From assembly GCF_018736045.1 (NCBI RefSeq), contig NZ_CP076133.1:868001-932000 (forward strand): a stretch of DNA of 64,000 bases, written 5' to 3'. Below are positions 10,601-18,255 of the stretch, piece after piece (position 1 is the first letter of the stretch; every line of letters starts with the position of its first letter). Under the pieces are notes generated by a model. It made no database searches. It had not been told where the DNA came from and saw nothing but the letters and a program-made list of their open reading frames with translations. A program made the translations under genes and the position numbers. The DNA comes from Flammeovirga yaeyamensis (lineage in GTDB: Bacteria > Bacteroidota > Bacteroidia > Cytophagales > Flammeovirgaceae).

Positions 10601-10799
10601 GCTACCGAAAAGTGTGTTGAAAAAAACAGGTGCGTCAAACATCAGAGTGTTTGTTTCGGCACAAAACCCACTCACTTTTACTAGATACACAGGTTACGAT
10701 CCTGAGGTGGCTGGTAATGGTGTTTCATCAAGAGGTTTGGATAAAGGAAACTATCCAATTTCTGCCATGTATTTAACTGGATTTAAATTAAACTTCTAA
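7680..10799 (+). CDS. susC: SusC-like TonB-dependent outer-membrane receptor
   Basis: A 1039-residue importer of oligosaccharides across the outer membrane, energised by TonB. Signal peptide about 1-34. A carboxypeptidase-regulatory-like domain at 36-110 (LKGKVISSDDNLPLPGVNVLIQG is the typical opening). Then the SusC signature: LDELVKIGYGEQKKKEISGAVS before the plug, and the plug motif EPLYVVDGIP. The remainder is a 22-strand-type barrel ending in a terminal Phe (LTGFKLNF), as expected for BamA-inserted proteins. SusD follows after 20 bases. An ATG two codons downstream (7686) is an alternative start. It is the only SusC in the window, so it must serve the whole locus or work with partners elsewhere. 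Confidence 0.97.
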   Translation: MIMNFTKNTKKPNFLLLYLTFFILFISGYEIQAQTVQLKGKVISSDDNLPLPGVNVLIQGTNSGTITNFDGEYQLMVERGDVLEFRFIGMETQVVVIKDQARVDVSLETSVKLLDELVKIGYGEQKKKEISGAVSHVKGDVIETFTTGDFGDALQGQIAGVSVSNTGAPGENAVIQIRGVSTVSDMAGATEPLYVVDGIPQNENPRLAPSEIETLDILKDLASCAIYGTRGANGVILITTKKGNKGKLNLSFNGTYGIKNITSDIPLMNSNEQIYFDIVKHRNMNGNHDGEMILPIGQRPEWFNNETDLRDVILLDNQPTQNYNLSVSGGSKGLTYNLTGGIYDDRGSVYNSGFSRKNARAGVRYKQGKWDINSSLAISSETTTRANPYLLLQMIRYKPYQPEVDPNRDDPVLSPGIGHSPESSIANQVVTTMRREDKLYRDRLQGNISIGYEFTENLNFRGNIGANSINDFRIQFNPFIPTYDSQGQLLSNNANSFVENSSGRRTGTSFDGRLTYAKKFGDHKFSAMLGASNEIYTSESFTARKYGVVDNSIRVLNGATLDAAATSGYNYTYKVIGTLGRLMYDYKGKYMFSMSGNYNGNSKFAKNNKWKFFPSVSGAWNVADEAFWDGMRGVTNNFKIRASHGQVGGQSFLPYTDEVTIQHGLDYPFGGAGNQALYFGAAQVRYANTEVQWETSIQNNFGIDVGFLDNKFTLVADIYHTEKADMLFPVQLPPSVGTGSGSNSKLTMNMGNMVNKGIEIALGYKGGNTKFNWSVNGTFTKNINEITNMNTDEFVYTSDNGLISGAEASSKVTVFAEGYEAGAFFLYKTDGIVKTTEQLEEFRKIKPDAQMGDLIYVDTNGDGEITDADRVYSGSGFSDWEAGLMVTLNWKGFDFMMHWYAAIGHQVMNGSSAQAYSEGRHKNQVSTWSEANPHSDIPAYRGGMKENDNFKAYTDLWLEDGSFVRLKNIQLGYTLPKSVLKKTGASNIRVFVSAQNPLTFTRYTGYDPEVAGNGVSSRGLDKGNYPISAMYLTGFKLNF

Positions 10800-10819
10800 G
10801 CAAAAAATATCACAAGACG

Positions 10820-12592
10820 ATGCAAACATCTAACGCTTATATAAAATATAGCTTATTAGTAATTATCAATATATTCCTTTTAGGTTGTTCGAGGGATTAT
10901 TTAAATGAAGCTAACCCAAACGAAAAACCAATTGAAGATTATTTCAATAATCTAACGGAGTCAGATAAGGTATTAACCGCCACCTATGCCACTCTAATGA
11001 ATCATTATGTGTTAAACATTACAGAAGAGACATGGAGATCTGATATGGGCTACCCAGGGTGGAACCGACCTTCGCCAACCAATGGTGATGCACTTATTTG
11101 GTACAATCATATGTATAATGATTCTAGTCCATCGATTAGTAAAAAATGGCAAGCATTATACGAAGGTATCTTTAGAGCAAACCAATTGATTGAAGGATTA
11201 AATGATCAGTTGAAGCACATGGAGGAAGAACCTCGTTGGCAGGAACAAATGGCACAAGCTAGAATGCTTAGAGGTGTTTATCACTTTTATCTGTATCAAT
11301 CATTTAACAATGGGCGTGTAGTGATACGCGATAAAGTGCCTCAAACGTTGGAGGAAATTATGATATCTGTTTCTCCTGCAGAAGAGGTATTGGCCTTCAT
11401 CAAAAAAGATTTTGATTATGCCTATGAAAATCTACCTATTTCATTTTCTACAGAAAGCGCAAGTATAGGTAGAGTGAATAAAGGTACAGCAGCCATGTTT
11501 TTGGGAAATATGTACTTATTTGAAGGAGATTATGCATCTGCAAAATCTTTCTATGAGGAGATAATTCACAATGCCGAATATGGGTATGAATTGGTAACGG
11601 ATAGTGATTTACAATTCACCACAAAAGGTGAAATGAACAAAGAATCCATTTTCGAGATCTGTTATCATGCTGAATTAAGAGCGGATTTAGGGAACTGGGA
11701 TGAAAGTAGACCTTCTAACCGATTGGCAAGATCTGCTCCTGGTAACTTAGGTGGATCGAGAGAATTTCTTCCTTCAGCTTGGATTGCCTATGCTTATGAG
11801 CATGAGGCAATGGACGAGCAAGATGAGAGAAATTATTACAACGATGCTTTGGGTGTGAAACAGTTAAGAAACGTACCGCTTAGAGCATCAGCAATGATCG
11901 CTTTAGTTCCTGATGAGCAAACTACTTATTACGTGACAGGAAACGTTCCTCAACAAGCAGGTTTTAGAGATAATGAATACGGGTATTGGAAGAAATATTC
12001 TAACCACGATTATTTAACTCACGAAAATTCATTGCCGTACGGATCATTACACTCTGGTAAAAATGTAACAGTCAATCGTCTAGCAGAAGCTTATCTGAAC
12101 TTAGCAGAATGCTATATCAAAGAGAGCAATGTAGAAAAAGGTCTAGAATATATGAACGCCATCAGAAAAAGATGGGGATTAAGATTATTAGGTGACGGAA
12201 ACGGTGATACATCACATGATTATGATGGAATTACATATACCGCAGACAGTTTGATGCATCAATTAATGTATCATGATAAACCATTAGAGTTAGCCGTGGA
12301 AGGTCATATGATCCGATGGATTGATTTAAGAAGATGGGGAATTACCAAACAAAATTACCAAATGAGAGCCGAGGAAAGATATTACTTGGTAGGATATAGA
12401 TATGTCAACCCACAAGGTAATTTTAGCTGGAGAGGAAATTCACATTTACAACCTGGCGATGTACCAAGTGGAAGTAATTCCATTGTAGTCAAAGATTTTG
12501 AAATGGCATCGATTAATTTCAATCCAGAACTGCACAATTATTTTCCTTTGCCATTATCCGAAATCATATCAAATCCTAACCTAGATAGATAG
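10820..12592 (+). CDS. susD: SusD-like glycan-binding surface lipoprotein
   Basis: A 590-residue lipoprotein with lipobox FLLGC (Cys about residue 23), so it is lipid-anchored on the cell surface over SusC. The RagB/SusD architecture is evident. The N-terminal part has helical TPR-like segments (WQALYEGIFRANQLIEGL and MLRGVYHFYLYQSFNNG are typical). The C-terminal domain carries RLAEAYLNLAECYIKESN and EGHMIRWIDLRRWG, the usual SusD ending motif, and ends in a NYFPLPLSEI block. It binds the polysaccharide and acts as a lid for SusC. It is co-transcribed with susC (20-base gap) and followed six bases later by the next lipoprotein. Confidence 0.96.
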   Translation: MQTSNAYIKYSLLVIINIFLLGCSRDYLNEANPNEKPIEDYFNNLTESDKVLTATYATLMNHYVLNITEETWRSDMGYPGWNRPSPTNGDALIWYNHMYNDSSPSISKKWQALYEGIFRANQLIEGLNDQLKHMEEEPRWQEQMAQARMLRGVYHFYLYQSFNNGRVVIRDKVPQTLEEIMISVSPAEEVLAFIKKDFDYAYENLPISFSTESASIGRVNKGTAAMFLGNMYLFEGDYASAKSFYEEIIHNAEYGYELVTDSDLQFTTKGEMNKESIFEICYHAELRADLGNWDESRPSNRLARSAPGNLGGSREFLPSAWIAYAYEHEAMDEQDERNYYNDALGVKQLRNVPLRASAMIALVPDEQTTYYVTGNVPQQAGFRDNEYGYWKKYSNHDYLTHENSLPYGSLHSGKNVTVNRLAEAYLNLAECYIKESNVEKGLEYMNAIRKRWGLRLLGDGNGDTSHDYDGITYTADSLMHQLMYHDKPLELAVEGHMIRWIDLRRWGITKQNYQMRAEERYYLVGYRYVNPQGNFSWRGNSHLQPGDVPSGSNSIVVKDFEMASINFNPELHNYFPLPLSEIISNPNLDR

Positions 12593-12598
12593 TTAGCC

Positions 12599-14965
12599 AT
12601 GAATCAATTTAAATATATATTTGTAAGCATTTTTACTTGCTTGTGTTTATTTGGCTGTAAAGATGATGATCTGAAGCTAAATGGTAATGACTTTTCTGAT
12701 GTGACTTGGTACACTTCCATCGCACCAGGAAAACCTTATGCAGTAGCCGTAGGAGAACATATTTCTTTTATGGATGCCTCTCAAGGGGTACTGACCCATC
12801 ATTGGGAAATTGACTCTGGCAATTATTATCTTTCTCCGGATTTTAACTCTCGTGATACTTTAGATAAGTACATCATGGAAGGAGTTGGGACCATTATCGA
12901 AGATGTTACAGCCAATGTACTTTTCAAGAAAAGCGGTATTCAGAGAGTAAGACTTTACAATACATTTTCTGAGGAAGTCACTTACAGAGGCTATGATACA
13001 CTGTCTGCTGTTCAAAGAGAAGATGGCATTTGGGTCATCGACACCGCTTTCCAAGTCGATGTGTATGCAGATATTGATCCTCATGTATTCATCTTAAAAA
13101 ATGATGAAGTGATTGCAGAACTCACAGAAGGTACGGTAATAGGTGAAGATAAAGCTTTATGGGATACGTTAGAGATCGATGCAGGTGATAAAATCACGTA
13201 TATTGATTCGACAAAAATAGGCCGTCCAGATTATAGATTATGGAAATTGGTCAACAATGCGATTACTGAAGAAGGTGCGTCATTAGAAGAAATTACGACT
13301 ACTTTCCATTTTGAAAAGTTGGGTAATCAAGGGGCAGGTAGTGTTTCTATTCAAAGAGCAAATGAAGAACTACCAATGGCCAATCTAAATGTACAGTTAC
13401 CGTATATTTTTAAGGTGAAAACTCCTGAGATTCAGCCATCAGTTATTGTAAAATATAATGGAGAGGAGATCTTCAGATTAGAAGCTGGAGCAACAATTCC
13501 AGCAGAATCAGAATGGCCAATTGTTGATTTATCAGCAGGCGAAAAATTAGAATTTATTGATGTATCTACTGTAGGACAAACAAACAATAGAACTTGGAAG
13601 TTTTCATCAGGATCATTGGTTAATTCAACGGATTCTATTGCCATCAATCAATATTGGGAAAATGGTACTCATAAAGTAGGTGCAATAAATGCCATCAGAA
13701 AAGACCATGATTATTTAATCAATGGATCGAAAGAAGTGGTGATTCCTTTAAAAGTAAAGGTAACTACACTAGATATCACACCAACGTATAGCATTTATTA
13801 TAACGATGCAGTTGTATTTAATTTTGCAGAAGGTGATGTGGTTGGAGATCCTTCAAGTTGGCCAATTATCGATGTTCAAGCCGGTGATAAATTAGTCTTT
13901 AAAGATGAAACATTGAAAGGATCGCCTACTAGCATTCTTTGGGAGTTAAACAATGCCAATCCATCGACATCAACAGATTGGGAGGTGGAAGCAGGTTATA
14001 CTGTCAATGCCACAGATGCATTTGAAGCTGGAACTGTTTCTTGGAAAAGAGAAGGAATGCCAATCGAAGATGATAATAAATCAATGCCTCTTCCATTCTA
14101 CATTCAATTACTTTTCCCTCAAGAACCGACTTATATCAATAGTGAAATTTCACAGACAGGCATAGGTACTAATGTTTTATCATTTACGGTATCAGAAAAC
14201 TTGCAAGACATTGATTCTGATTTAGTGAAAGCCGATTTTGACGTGTTAGTGAAACAATATGGTTTTGAAGTATCAGGAATAAATATCAAAGAAGTTAGAT
14301 TGAATCAGTCGTCAAGAAAACAGGTGGAAATCGAATTTGATGCACCAATCTATAATTCAGATAGTATCTATGTAGCCTACTCAGGTGATATGATCAAATC
14401 GTTAGCCAATGTTTCCTTAGAACATTTCGAAAATAAGCTTGCGGTTATGCAAGGCAAAGAAAACAAAATTTCAGGCTTTGTAAACCCTGGTTTCGCTCAA
14501 GCCATTGCCAATAATGGTGGTGCTTACGGTTGGTGGACGAATGTATCAACAGTAAGTCGATACGAAGGGAAGTCTTCAGATGGAGATAATGCTTGTCTTC
14601 AGTATTCAGTAGCCAATTATAATGGATCAAAAATATCTATTCAATCTACAGAAACCATCAACATTATGGATGAATTGGATGAAGGATGGTATGAAATAAC
14701 TATGGACTTCTTTATTCCAGAAGGCGTAGACTTGAATACATTTAAAGTGCAATACAGAGCCAATTGGACCAACATACCTTTTGATGTTTCATCGATAGAA
14801 AGAGGGAAATGGGTACAGGTTAGTAAGGCATTCTATACCACTTCTACAATTGGACAAGGTAGACAAGACTTTGTATTAATGATCAATTCAGTAAATGATG
14901 CTACTGGAGATGTAGAGTTTTATGTGGACAACTTCAGAGTGACTTCTGTTGAAAAACGTCCTTAA
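12599..14965 (+). CDS. SusE/SusF-position surface lipoprotein with tandem repeat domains
   Basis: 788 residues; lipobox LFGC near residue 20, followed by acidic KDDD, a pattern consistent with surface export. It sits six bases after susD, where SusE/SusF-type glycan-binding proteins are found, but I do not recognise a SusE domain. Three related modules start at residues 161, 280 and 395, about 115-119 residues apart. Each reads P-x(3)-I-x-Y/K-N-x-E/A with E-G/A-x-x-I/V, then W-P-I-x-D-x-x-A-G-D/E-K-L-x-F-x-D, and ends in a W-x-L/F strand. A more divergent PKD-like module precedes them (about 40-85). The last ~170 residues look like a jelly-roll carbohydrate-binding domain ending in DVEFYVDNFRV. 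It is probably an extended glycan-capturing surface protein. Confidence 0.8.
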   Translation: MNQFKYIFVSIFTCLCLFGCKDDDLKLNGNDFSDVTWYTSIAPGKPYAVAVGEHISFMDASQGVLTHHWEIDSGNYYLSPDFNSRDTLDKYIMEGVGTIIEDVTANVLFKKSGIQRVRLYNTFSEEVTYRGYDTLSAVQREDGIWVIDTAFQVDVYADIDPHVFILKNDEVIAELTEGTVIGEDKALWDTLEIDAGDKITYIDSTKIGRPDYRLWKLVNNAITEEGASLEEITTTFHFEKLGNQGAGSVSIQRANEELPMANLNVQLPYIFKVKTPEIQPSVIVKYNGEEIFRLEAGATIPAESEWPIVDLSAGEKLEFIDVSTVGQTNNRTWKFSSGSLVNSTDSIAINQYWENGTHKVGAINAIRKDHDYLINGSKEVVIPLKVKVTTLDITPTYSIYYNDAVVFNFAEGDVVGDPSSWPIIDVQAGDKLVFKDETLKGSPTSILWELNNANPSTSTDWEVEAGYTVNATDAFEAGTVSWKREGMPIEDDNKSMPLPFYIQLLFPQEPTYINSEISQTGIGTNVLSFTVSENLQDIDSDLVKADFDVLVKQYGFEVSGINIKEVRLNQSSRKQVEIEFDAPIYNSDSIYVAYSGDMIKSLANVSLEHFENKLAVMQGKENKISGFVNPGFAQAIANNGGAYGWWTNVSTVSRYEGKSSDGDNACLQYSVANYNGSKISIQSTETINIMDELDEGWYEITMDFFIPEGVDLNTFKVQYRANWTNIPFDVSSIERGKWVQVSKAFYTTSTIGQGRQDFVLMINSVNDATGDVEFYVDNFRVTSVEKRP
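13079..13960 (+). repeat. Three tandem ~116-residue protein modules inside the SusE-position lipoprotein
   Basis: Coding repeats beginning at bases 13079, 13436 and 13781. The shared core at protein level is a tyrosine/lysine-asparagine strand, a W-P-I-V/I-D turn (WDTLEID in the first copy) and A-G-D/E-K-x-x-F/Y-x-D. DNA identity is not obvious, so the duplication is old. Confidence 0.7.
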
Positions 14966-14987
14966 GCATCTATAGATGAAAAGATCT

Positions 14988-15064
14988 AAGATGAATTGAA
15001 GTATATCACAGTTTAACACATTCATCAATAGTTTTTGATGAATGTGTTGAATTCATCTTTTTTA
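14988..15064 (+). terminator. Long structured terminator of the susCD operon
   Basis: A perfect 13-bp stem (AACACATTCATCA at 15015-15027 with TGATGAATGTGTT at 15036-15048) sits inside an outer 10-bp stem (AAGATGAATT with AATTCATCTT), and a run of T follows. Confidence 0.75.
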
Positions 15065-15105
15065 AGAATGATAAGACATATTATTTACAAAATAAGACGG
15101 GCTTG

Positions 15106-15127
15106 GAACATTAAAATTTCATTTTTG
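15106..15127 (+). promoter_or_regulatory. Promoter-like element, copy 3 (before the GH42-like gene)
   Basis: GAACATTAAAATTT then CATTTTTG, 46 bases before the chosen ATG. It is the core of the 46-base segment 15087-15132 that matches the susC upstream region (7501-7546) at 32 positions without gaps. Confidence 0.45.
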
Positions 15128-15173
15128 AATCAAGAATTTTTTCAAGGTGTGTACTAAAATTATAATCAGCAGC

Positions 15174-17444
15174 ATGATGAAAATGAAGAATTATTTATCT
15201 GTCATAGCACTACTTCTATTAAGTTGTTTCCACTCATTGGAAGCCCAAGACTTAAAGCTTCAGATAGAAAAAGAAACAGAACAGCTTCACAAGTTGGTAA
15301 AGAAAGCAGAAAGAAAAGGTATTGATGTTAGCAAAGAATTAAGCACATTCAGAACAGCAGCGATATTTTCTAGATATGCAGATTGGGATGAAAAGAATTT
15401 CAAGAAAAATGTGAAGTTATTCAACTTAGTCAAAAAGCTTAACGATAAAACTCCTGAGGAAAATGCACATTATTTACCTCAATTCGAAAGAGAACAAATT
15501 CTTTTGATGCTTAAAAATGCACAATCAGAATTGGAGGCAGTTTTAAGTGGAGAACATCAAAGACAAGCGACACCAAAAATAGATTGGTCTAATCTGGATA
15601 TCAATAATAATACAATTGAACAGAATGGAGAACCTGTTTTTATATATGATTATGTATGGAAACCCACAGGTAAAGAATTTCAGGAGTTTTATGGAGAACA
15701 AGATGGAATTTTTCTAACAACAGGTTATCTAAATGAAGATGGATCGTTAAAGCACTACAAACTAAAAGAGATACAAAATAAGGAGAGCGGTACATTAGGT
15801 ACGGTATTTTTAAACCATCTTAATCCACCAAAATGGGCCATAGATAAGTATACCGATTTTACGGTAGGTGGACGTAGATATACGGGTTACGATATTGACA
15901 ACCCAGGAGCAAAAGAAATTCAACGTCAGTTAATTTCTCAAGTGGCACCACTCACAAAAGGAAAGAATTATGCGAAGTTAGGTTGGATGTTAACGAATGA
16001 GCCTCACTGGTTCACAATTAAAGATTCATGGGCTTCGGGTACAGTTTCTAATTTCACTTTACAGAAATTTAGAGGCTATTTAAAGGAGAAGCACAAGGAT
16101 ATTAGTGTATTAAATAAACGTTGGAATACCTCATTTACTTCTTTTGATGCTGTCGAGATCAGTATTCCAATTGAAGCAAAACTTCAAGGAACTTCGAAGT
16201 GGTACGATTGGATGAGTTTTAATCAATACAGAGTGACGGAATGGTTTACTTTTCTACAAGATGAAATCAGATCTCATGATAAAGAGGCTCACACTCATAT
16301 TAAATTGATGCCTAACCTTTGGACAGAAAACAAAAGAGATCATGGTATTGATATGGAAGCATTATCTGATCTAACTTCTATAATGGGTAACGATGCGGGT
16401 TCTCATTATTCTGCCATGTGGGGTAAAAAAGAAGAATGGGTAGATCATTATGCTTACTCTTGGAGAGAGATGTGTATGAGCTATGATTTTTATAAATCCA
16501 TATCGCCTAACAAGGTGATCTACAATTCTGAAACACATTATTTATCAACGGTAAAATTCAGAGAGTTGGATTTAAACCTCGATTATGTGAATGCAACCCA
16601 TTGGATGGCGACGATCTTGGGTCTAAATTCTAGTAAAGCGTGGTTCTGGCCTCGAAAAGAAGACGGTTCTCTAAAAAGCTACACTGAAAAAGGTTATGCC
16701 GGATCTTTAGCCATGCAACCTGCAGTAGTGGATAAGGTAACAAGAACTATGATGGATCTAAACGCCAATGCTCAAGCACTTACAGAGATCCAAAATCTAA
16801 GAAAACCGATTCGTATCTTTTATTCTGAAACGTCAGCCATAAATCTTAAAAAACACATGGACGATGTGTTTACTACTTACGAAAATCTATTTTTCGAAGG
16901 ATATTCAATCGGCTTTGTCACAGAGAATATTTTAAAGAAACAGTCTCAAAAAAACTGGGATGTAGTGGTTGTTCAAAAGACTCCATTCATCAAACAATCA
17001 GAAAAAGATGCTTTGCAAAAATACTTGGATAATGGTGGTACAGTAATCATAGATAATGCAAGTATTCTAAAGAACGAATATGGAGAAAAGCTTTCGCCTT
17101 TGAATAAAAGCAATGGTCAACTTATTAAGGTGGAGGACTTAAATGAAATGAAGTTGAAAGCTTTGGCAGAAGTGACTTCAAAGCATACTCTTCAAGTAAG
17201 TGAGTTAAATGATCATGCTAAAAAAGGAGTTTTTTGGAGGTATGTAAATACTGATAAAAACAGCAATATGCTTACGCTAATTAATATTGGTAAGGAAGCA
17301 AGAGCAATTGAAATTAAACTGACGGACGCTGAAAAGTCTACATCTGTAAAAAATATTCTAACTGGAGAGCAATTAGAGAATAACATCACCCTCCAGCCAT
17401 TTGATGTTCTCTTTGTTGAAGTCAACGACTCTTTAAAATTATAA
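15174..17444 (+). CDS. Exported clan GH-A glycoside hydrolase, GH42-like (paralogue 1)
   Basis: About 756 residues from the ATG at 15174 (others at 15177 and 15183; an upstream GTG would spoil the signal peptide). Signal peptide ends near SLEAQ. An N-terminal helical, charged region (about 20-120) precedes a TIM barrel. The acid/base candidate is E276 in LTNEPHW and the nucleophile candidate is E453 in YNSETHYL, both typical of clan GH-A. The barrel is followed by an alpha/beta domain resembling the GH42 trimerisation domain (DVVVVQKTPFIKQSEKDAL, DNGGTVIIDN) and a small C-terminal sheet. A galactosidase- or agarase-like specificity is possible, but the family assignment is uncertain (GH42, GH50 or a relative). 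It has no T9SS domain or lipobox and so is probably periplasmic. It is paralogous to the protein at 18256. Confidence 0.8.
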   Translation: MMKMKNYLSVIALLLLSCFHSLEAQDLKLQIEKETEQLHKLVKKAERKGIDVSKELSTFRTAAIFSRYADWDEKNFKKNVKLFNLVKKLNDKTPEENAHYLPQFEREQILLMLKNAQSELEAVLSGEHQRQATPKIDWSNLDINNNTIEQNGEPVFIYDYVWKPTGKEFQEFYGEQDGIFLTTGYLNEDGSLKHYKLKEIQNKESGTLGTVFLNHLNPPKWAIDKYTDFTVGGRRYTGYDIDNPGAKEIQRQLISQVAPLTKGKNYAKLGWMLTNEPHWFTIKDSWASGTVSNFTLQKFRGYLKEKHKDISVLNKRWNTSFTSFDAVEISIPIEAKLQGTSKWYDWMSFNQYRVTEWFTFLQDEIRSHDKEAHTHIKLMPNLWTENKRDHGIDMEALSDLTSIMGNDAGSHYSAMWGKKEEWVDHYAYSWREMCMSYDFYKSISPNKVIYNSETHYLSTVKFRELDLNLDYVNATHWMATILGLNSSKAWFWPRKEDGSLKSYTEKGYAGSLAMQPAVVDKVTRTMMDLNANAQALTEIQNLRKPIRIFYSETSAINLKKHMDDVFTTYENLFFEGYSIGFVTENILKKQSQKNWDVVVVQKTPFIKQSEKDALQKYLDNGGTVIIDNASILKNEYGEKLSPLNKSNGQLIKVEDLNEMKLKALAEVTSKHTLQVSELNDHAKKGVFWRYVNTDKNSNMLTLINIGKEARAIEIKLTDAEKSTSVKNILTGEQLENNITLQPFDVLFVEVNDSLKL

Positions 17445-17479
17445 GTAACTACACAAGACAAACGATAAATTATAATCTT

Positions 17480-18049
17480 ATGAAATCAATTTTTTTCATC
17501 TTAACACTAATCGTAGCAACATTTAATTTTCACGATTGCCAAGCACAAGCTGATCCTGAAGTGGAAAGTATTTTAAACCAAAAGAACTTTGGTTTTGAAT
17601 CAAGAATGAGCGGTTGGTGGACAAAAGACAAACAATACTGGAGTATTACTGATGAAAAGTCAGCTTCAGGAAAAGTGAGCTGTAAATTTACATGTGACGC
17701 TATTCCAGAACAGCAAAACATGAAAATTGAAAGCAAGAACAATCACAAAGTAGACGATAGTTTTAAAATTAATGTTGAAGAAGGGGAGTACAAAATTCGT
17801 CTAAAAGTATTCTTGGAAGAACAACATCCTAAAAGTTTACACCTTAGTTTTGTAGAACCGAACAAAGCTTGGCTTCAATCCATTATCAAATTCAGAAAAT
17901 TAGAAACAGGTAAATGGATCGATGTGGAAACTAAAATTAAACTGACCAACATCGTTAATGGTAAAATGGTTTTGATGGTTCCATCGAATGTAACACATGG
18001 AGGAGAAGGAACATTTTATGTGGACGATATTCGTCTAGAAAAAATATAA
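17480..18049 (+). CDS. Small exported jelly-roll (CBM4/9-like) protein
   Basis: 189 residues with a signal peptide ending near CQAQA. The whole mature protein is one beta-sandwich of the carbohydrate-binding-module type. It opens with NFGFESRMSGW and a SASGKVSCKFTCDA segment, and ends with GTFYVDDIRLEKI, the usual closing strand of CBM4/9/16/22-like domains. There is no catalytic domain, lipobox or sorting domain. It starts 35 bases after the GH42-like gene and is probably co-transcribed with it, so it may be a free-standing glycan-binding partner of that enzyme. It is followed by a nested palindrome. Confidence 0.75.
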   Translation: MKSIFFILTLIVATFNFHDCQAQADPEVESILNQKNFGFESRMSGWWTKDKQYWSITDEKSASGKVSCKFTCDAIPEQQNMKIESKNNHKVDDSFKINVEEGEYKIRLKVFLEEQHPKSLHLSFVEPNKAWLQSIIKFRKLETGKWIDVETKIKLTNIVNGKMVLMVPSNVTHGGEGTFYVDDIRLEKI

Positions 18050-18071
18050 ACTGAATTTTCTCAGTTATCAA

Positions 18072-18176
18072 AGAAGAGGTTGTCTCATTATTCGATAGAA
18101 TCTTGTATCAATAGCCCAGGAATTAATTCCTGGGTTTTTGATACAAGATAAAAAGGATAAATGAGACATTCTTGTT
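18072..18176. repeat. Nested palindromic intergenic element, copy A
   Basis: The outer arms are AAGAGGTTGTCTCATT at 18074-18089 and AATGAGACATTCTT near 18159-18172, with an imperfect lower stem. Inside lies a second hairpin at 18101-18147: arms TCTTGTATCAA and TTGATACAAGA around the perfect palindrome CCCAGGAATTAATTCCTGGG. A related element lies at 24801-24907. Both sit just downstream of plus-strand genes, so they may end or attenuate transcription, or be a small mobile palindrome. Confidence 0.8.
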
Positions 18177-18204
18177 TTGGTAAGTATAGGATAAATATGA
18201 TGAA

Positions 18205-18225
18205 GAATCTTAAATGATATCTATG
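18205..18225 (+). promoter_or_regulatory. Promoter-like element, copy 4
   Basis: GAATCTTAAAT is identical over 11 bases to the susC upstream element, then TATCTATG, one mismatch from TAnnTTTG. It ends 30 bases before the ATG at 18256. Confidence 0.45.
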
Positions 18226-18255
18226 GATATTGTTGCATATACATTATTATAAGAG

